A stretch of DNA of 64,000 bases from Luzula sylvatica (Eukaryota; Streptophyta; Magnoliopsida; Poales; Juncaceae). This document shows, piece by piece, positions 61,771-64,000 of the stretch (the stretch's first letter is position 1; each line of letters starts with the position of its first letter). Where the stretch lies: the NCBI GenBank assembly GCA_946800325.1, contig CAMPEJ010000002.1, positions 186,001 through 250,000 of the forward strand. The letters run 5' to 3'. The notes beneath the pieces are model-generated. The model was not told the origin of the DNA and did not search any database. It worked only from the letters and a program-made list of their open reading frames with translations. The position numbers were made by a program, and so were the translations under genes.

Positions 61771-64000
61771 GTTATGTAGTAAAAGATACGATTCAAATGA
61801 TCTCAAAATACGTTATTTGAACTCCCCAAAGCATAAACAGATTGTTTTGAATCGAAAAACAAACTTTCTTTGTGTTTGTAAATTTTGGTAAAATGTTATG
61901 TGGTAAAAGATACGATTCAAATGATCTCAAAATACGTTATTTGAACTCCCCAAAGCATAAACAGATTGTTTTGAATCGAAAAACAAACTTTCTGTTTGTA
62001 AATTTGGGTGAAATGTTATGTGGTAAAAGATATGATTGAAATGATCTCAAAATACGTTATTTGAACTCCCCAAAGTATAAACAAATTGTTTTGAATCGAA
62101 AAACAAACTTTCTTAGTGTTTGTAAATTTTGGTAAAATGTTATGTGGTAAAATATACGATTCAAATGATCTCAAAATACGTTATTTGAACTCCCCAAAGC
62201 ATAAACAGATTGTTTTGAATCGAAAAACAAACTTTCTAAGTGCTTGTAAATTTTGGTGAAATGTTATGTGGTAAAAGATACGATTCAAATGATCTCAAAA
62301 TACGTTATTTGAACTCCCCAAAGCATAAACAGATTGTTTTGAATCGAAAAACAAACTTTCTTAGTGTTTGTAAATTTTGGTGAAATGTTATGTGGTAAAA
62401 GATACGATTCAAATGATCTCAAAATACGTTATTTGAACTCCCCAAAGCATAAACAGATTGTTTTGAATCGAAAAACAAACTTTCTTAGTGTTTGTAAATT
62501 TTGGTGAAATGTTATGTGGTAAAAGATACGATTCAAATGATCTCAAAATACGTTATTTGAACTCCCCAAAGCATAAACAAATTGTTTTGAATCGAAAAAC
62601 AAACTTTCTTAGTGTTTGTAAATTTTGGTGAAATGTTATGTGGTAAAAGATACGATTCAAATGATCTCAAAATACGTTATTTGAACTCCCGAAAGCATAA
62701 ACAGATTGTTTTAAATCGAAAAACAAACTTTCTTAGTGTTTGTAAATTTTGGTGAAATGTTATGTAGTAAAGGATACGATTCGAATGATCTCAAAATACG
62801 TTATTTGAACTCCCCAAAGCATAAACAGATTGTTTTGAATCGAAAAACAAACTGTCTTAGTGTTTGTAAATTTTGGTGAAATGTTATCTGGAAAAAGATA
62901 CGATTCAAATGATCTCAAAATACGTTATTTGAACTCCCCAAAGCATAAACAAATTGTTTTGAATCGAAAAACAAACTTTCTTAGTGTTTGTAAATTGTGG
63001 TGAAATGTTATGTGGTAAAAGATACGATTCAAATGATCTCAAAATACGTTATTTGAACTCCCCAAAGCATAAACAGCTTGTTTTGAATCGAAAAACAAAC
63101 TTTCTTAGTGTTTGTAAATTTTGGTGAAATGTTATGTAGTAAAAGATACGATTCAAATGATCTCAAAATACGTTATTTGAACTCCCCAAAGCATAAACAG
63201 ATTGTTTTGAATCGAAAAACAAACTTTCCTAGTGTTTGTAAATTTTGGTGAAATGTTATGTGACAAAAGATACGATTCAAATGATCTCAAAATACGTTAT
63301 TTGAACTCCCCAAAGTATAAACAAATTGTTTTGAATCGAAAAACAAACTTTCTTAGTGTTTGTAAATTTTGGTAAAATGTTATGTGGTAAAATATACGAT
63401 TCAAATGATCTCAAAATACGTTATTTGAACTCCCCAAAGCATAAACAGATTGTTTTGAATCGAAAAACAAACTTTCTTAGTGTTTGTAAATTTTGGTGAA
63501 ATGTTATGTGGTAAAAGATACGATTCAAATGATCTCAAAATACGTTATTTGAACTCCCGAAAGCATAAACAGATTGTTTTAAATCGAAAAATAAACTTTC
63601 TTAGTGTTTGTAAATTTTGGTGAAATGTTATGTAGTAAAGGATACGATTCGAATGATCTCAAAATACGTTATTTGAACTCCCCAAAGCATAAACAGATTG
63701 TTTTGAATCGAAAAACAAACTGTCTTAGTGTTTGAAATGTTATCTGGAAAAAGATACGATTCAAATGATCTCAAAATACGTTATTTGAACTCCCCAAAGC
63801 ATAAACAAATTGTTTTGAATCGAAAAACAAACTTTCTTAGTGTTTGTAAATTGTGGTGAAATGTTATGTGGTAAAAGATACGATTCAAACGATCTCAAAA
63901 TACGTTATTTGAACTCCCCAAAGCATAAACAGATTGTTTTGAATCGAAAAACAAACTTTCTTAGTGTTTGTAAATTTTGGTGAAATGTTATGTAGTAAAA
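61771..64000 (+). repeat. Right-edge monomers with heptamer rhythm
   Basis: CTCCCGAAAGC lies at 62689 and 63557, 868 bp apart (7 x 124), within the same four-monomer cassette as at 48031. A 120-bp monomer near 61990 is followed by the AAGTATAAAC monomer as elsewhere. Private variants include GATATGATTGAAATG near 62030, TGTGACAAAAG near 63259 and AACAGCTTG near 63073. The array runs past the window edge. Confidence 0.82.
63725..63750 (+). repeat. Private 12-bp deletion monomer
   Basis: AGTGTTTGAAATGTTATCTGG lacks 12 bp of the usual GTAAATTTTGGT stretch, giving a 112-bp monomer. I saw it only once. It lies in the same segment as the 16-bp and 4-bp deletions, so this part of the monomer is deletion-prone. 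Confidence 0.85.

Larger units (their letters stand above)
1..64000 (+). repeat. Tandem satellite array, 124-bp monomer
   Basis: The entire window is a head-to-tail array of one monomer. Successive ATTGTTTTGAATCG anchors lie 124 bp apart (for example at 6, 130, 254 and 378). Every monomer has the same orientation and I found no inversion, foreign insertion or unique spacer. Correcting for visible indels gives an estimated 520 monomers. The consensus has 36 G/C in 124 bp, so it is strongly AT-rich. Monomers differ by scattered substitutions and a small set of recurrent indels, which mark higher-order repeats. Such arrays are typical of eukaryotic centromeric or heterochromatic satellites; that location is inference. 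I cannot assign the family or species. Confidence 0.98.

Noticed and set aside
1..64000. CRISPR array
   Set aside because: The repeats are regular, but there are no unique spacers. The whole 124-bp period is conserved, and the array length and AT-rich eukaryote-like HOR structure do not fit CRISPR.
1..64000. CENP-B box
   Set aside because: I looked for NTTCGNNNNANNCGGGN on both strands. TTCG occurs in variants, but no CGGG follows at the right spacing.
1..64000. Transposon insertion, microsatellite block, tRNA or rRNA gene
   Set aside because: Every stretch I read aligns to the monomer in the same orientation. There are no terminal repeats, target-site duplications, unique DNA or structured RNA signatures.

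Overview
The whole 64-kb window is satellite DNA. It is one uninterrupted head-to-tail array of an AT-rich monomer of 124 bp (36 G/C in my consensus reading, about 29%), always in the same orientation. I estimate about 520 monomers. I see no gene, RNA gene, transposon, CRISPR array or unique sequence, and both window edges cut a monomer, so the array continues on both sides. This organisation points to a eukaryotic centromeric, pericentromeric or other heterochromatic block. I do not recognise the monomer family, and the sequence does not tell me the species or even plant versus animal.

The information lies in how variant monomers are ordered. Diagnostic substitutions and small indels recur at fixed spacings that equal whole numbers of monomers after indel correction. 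This reveals nested higher-order repeats (HORs). Layout: 1-5157, two copies of a 23-mer (2849 bp). 5037-8210 and 15376-16900, copies of a 15-mer block (1869 bp spacing) carrying a 9-bp micro-expansion. 8560-11760 and 16907-20107, a long-range duplication at 8347 bp (67 monomers). 11761-15375, less ordered monomers with a tandem trimer. 19432-32401, four copies of a 24-mer that grows to a 31-mer. 32402-34650, a copy that lost 13 monomers, followed by pentamers. 34651 to about 48400, a 41-mer HOR of 4998-4999 bp present twice in full and once shortened to a 34-mer rhythm. 48031-51600, 6- and 7-mers. 51600-57060, two copies of a 22-mer (2724 bp) containing 8-mers (992 bp). 57061-61770, a 7-mer (814 bp) and two copies of a 16-mer (1917 bp). 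61771-64000, further 7-mer rhythm.

All open reading frames longer than about 60 codons look like artefacts. The 124-bp unit shifts frame by one base per copy. A frame stays open mainly where an indel makes a monomer a multiple of three (108, 117, 120, 123 or 132 bp), or by chance over slightly more than one monomer. Nothing here works as a gene set. The plausible biology is structural (chromatin, kinetochore or heterochromatin), and the sequence records repeated unequal exchange and local amplification. Block boundaries are approximate unless an exact spacing is given; spacings were counted by hand from shared markers.
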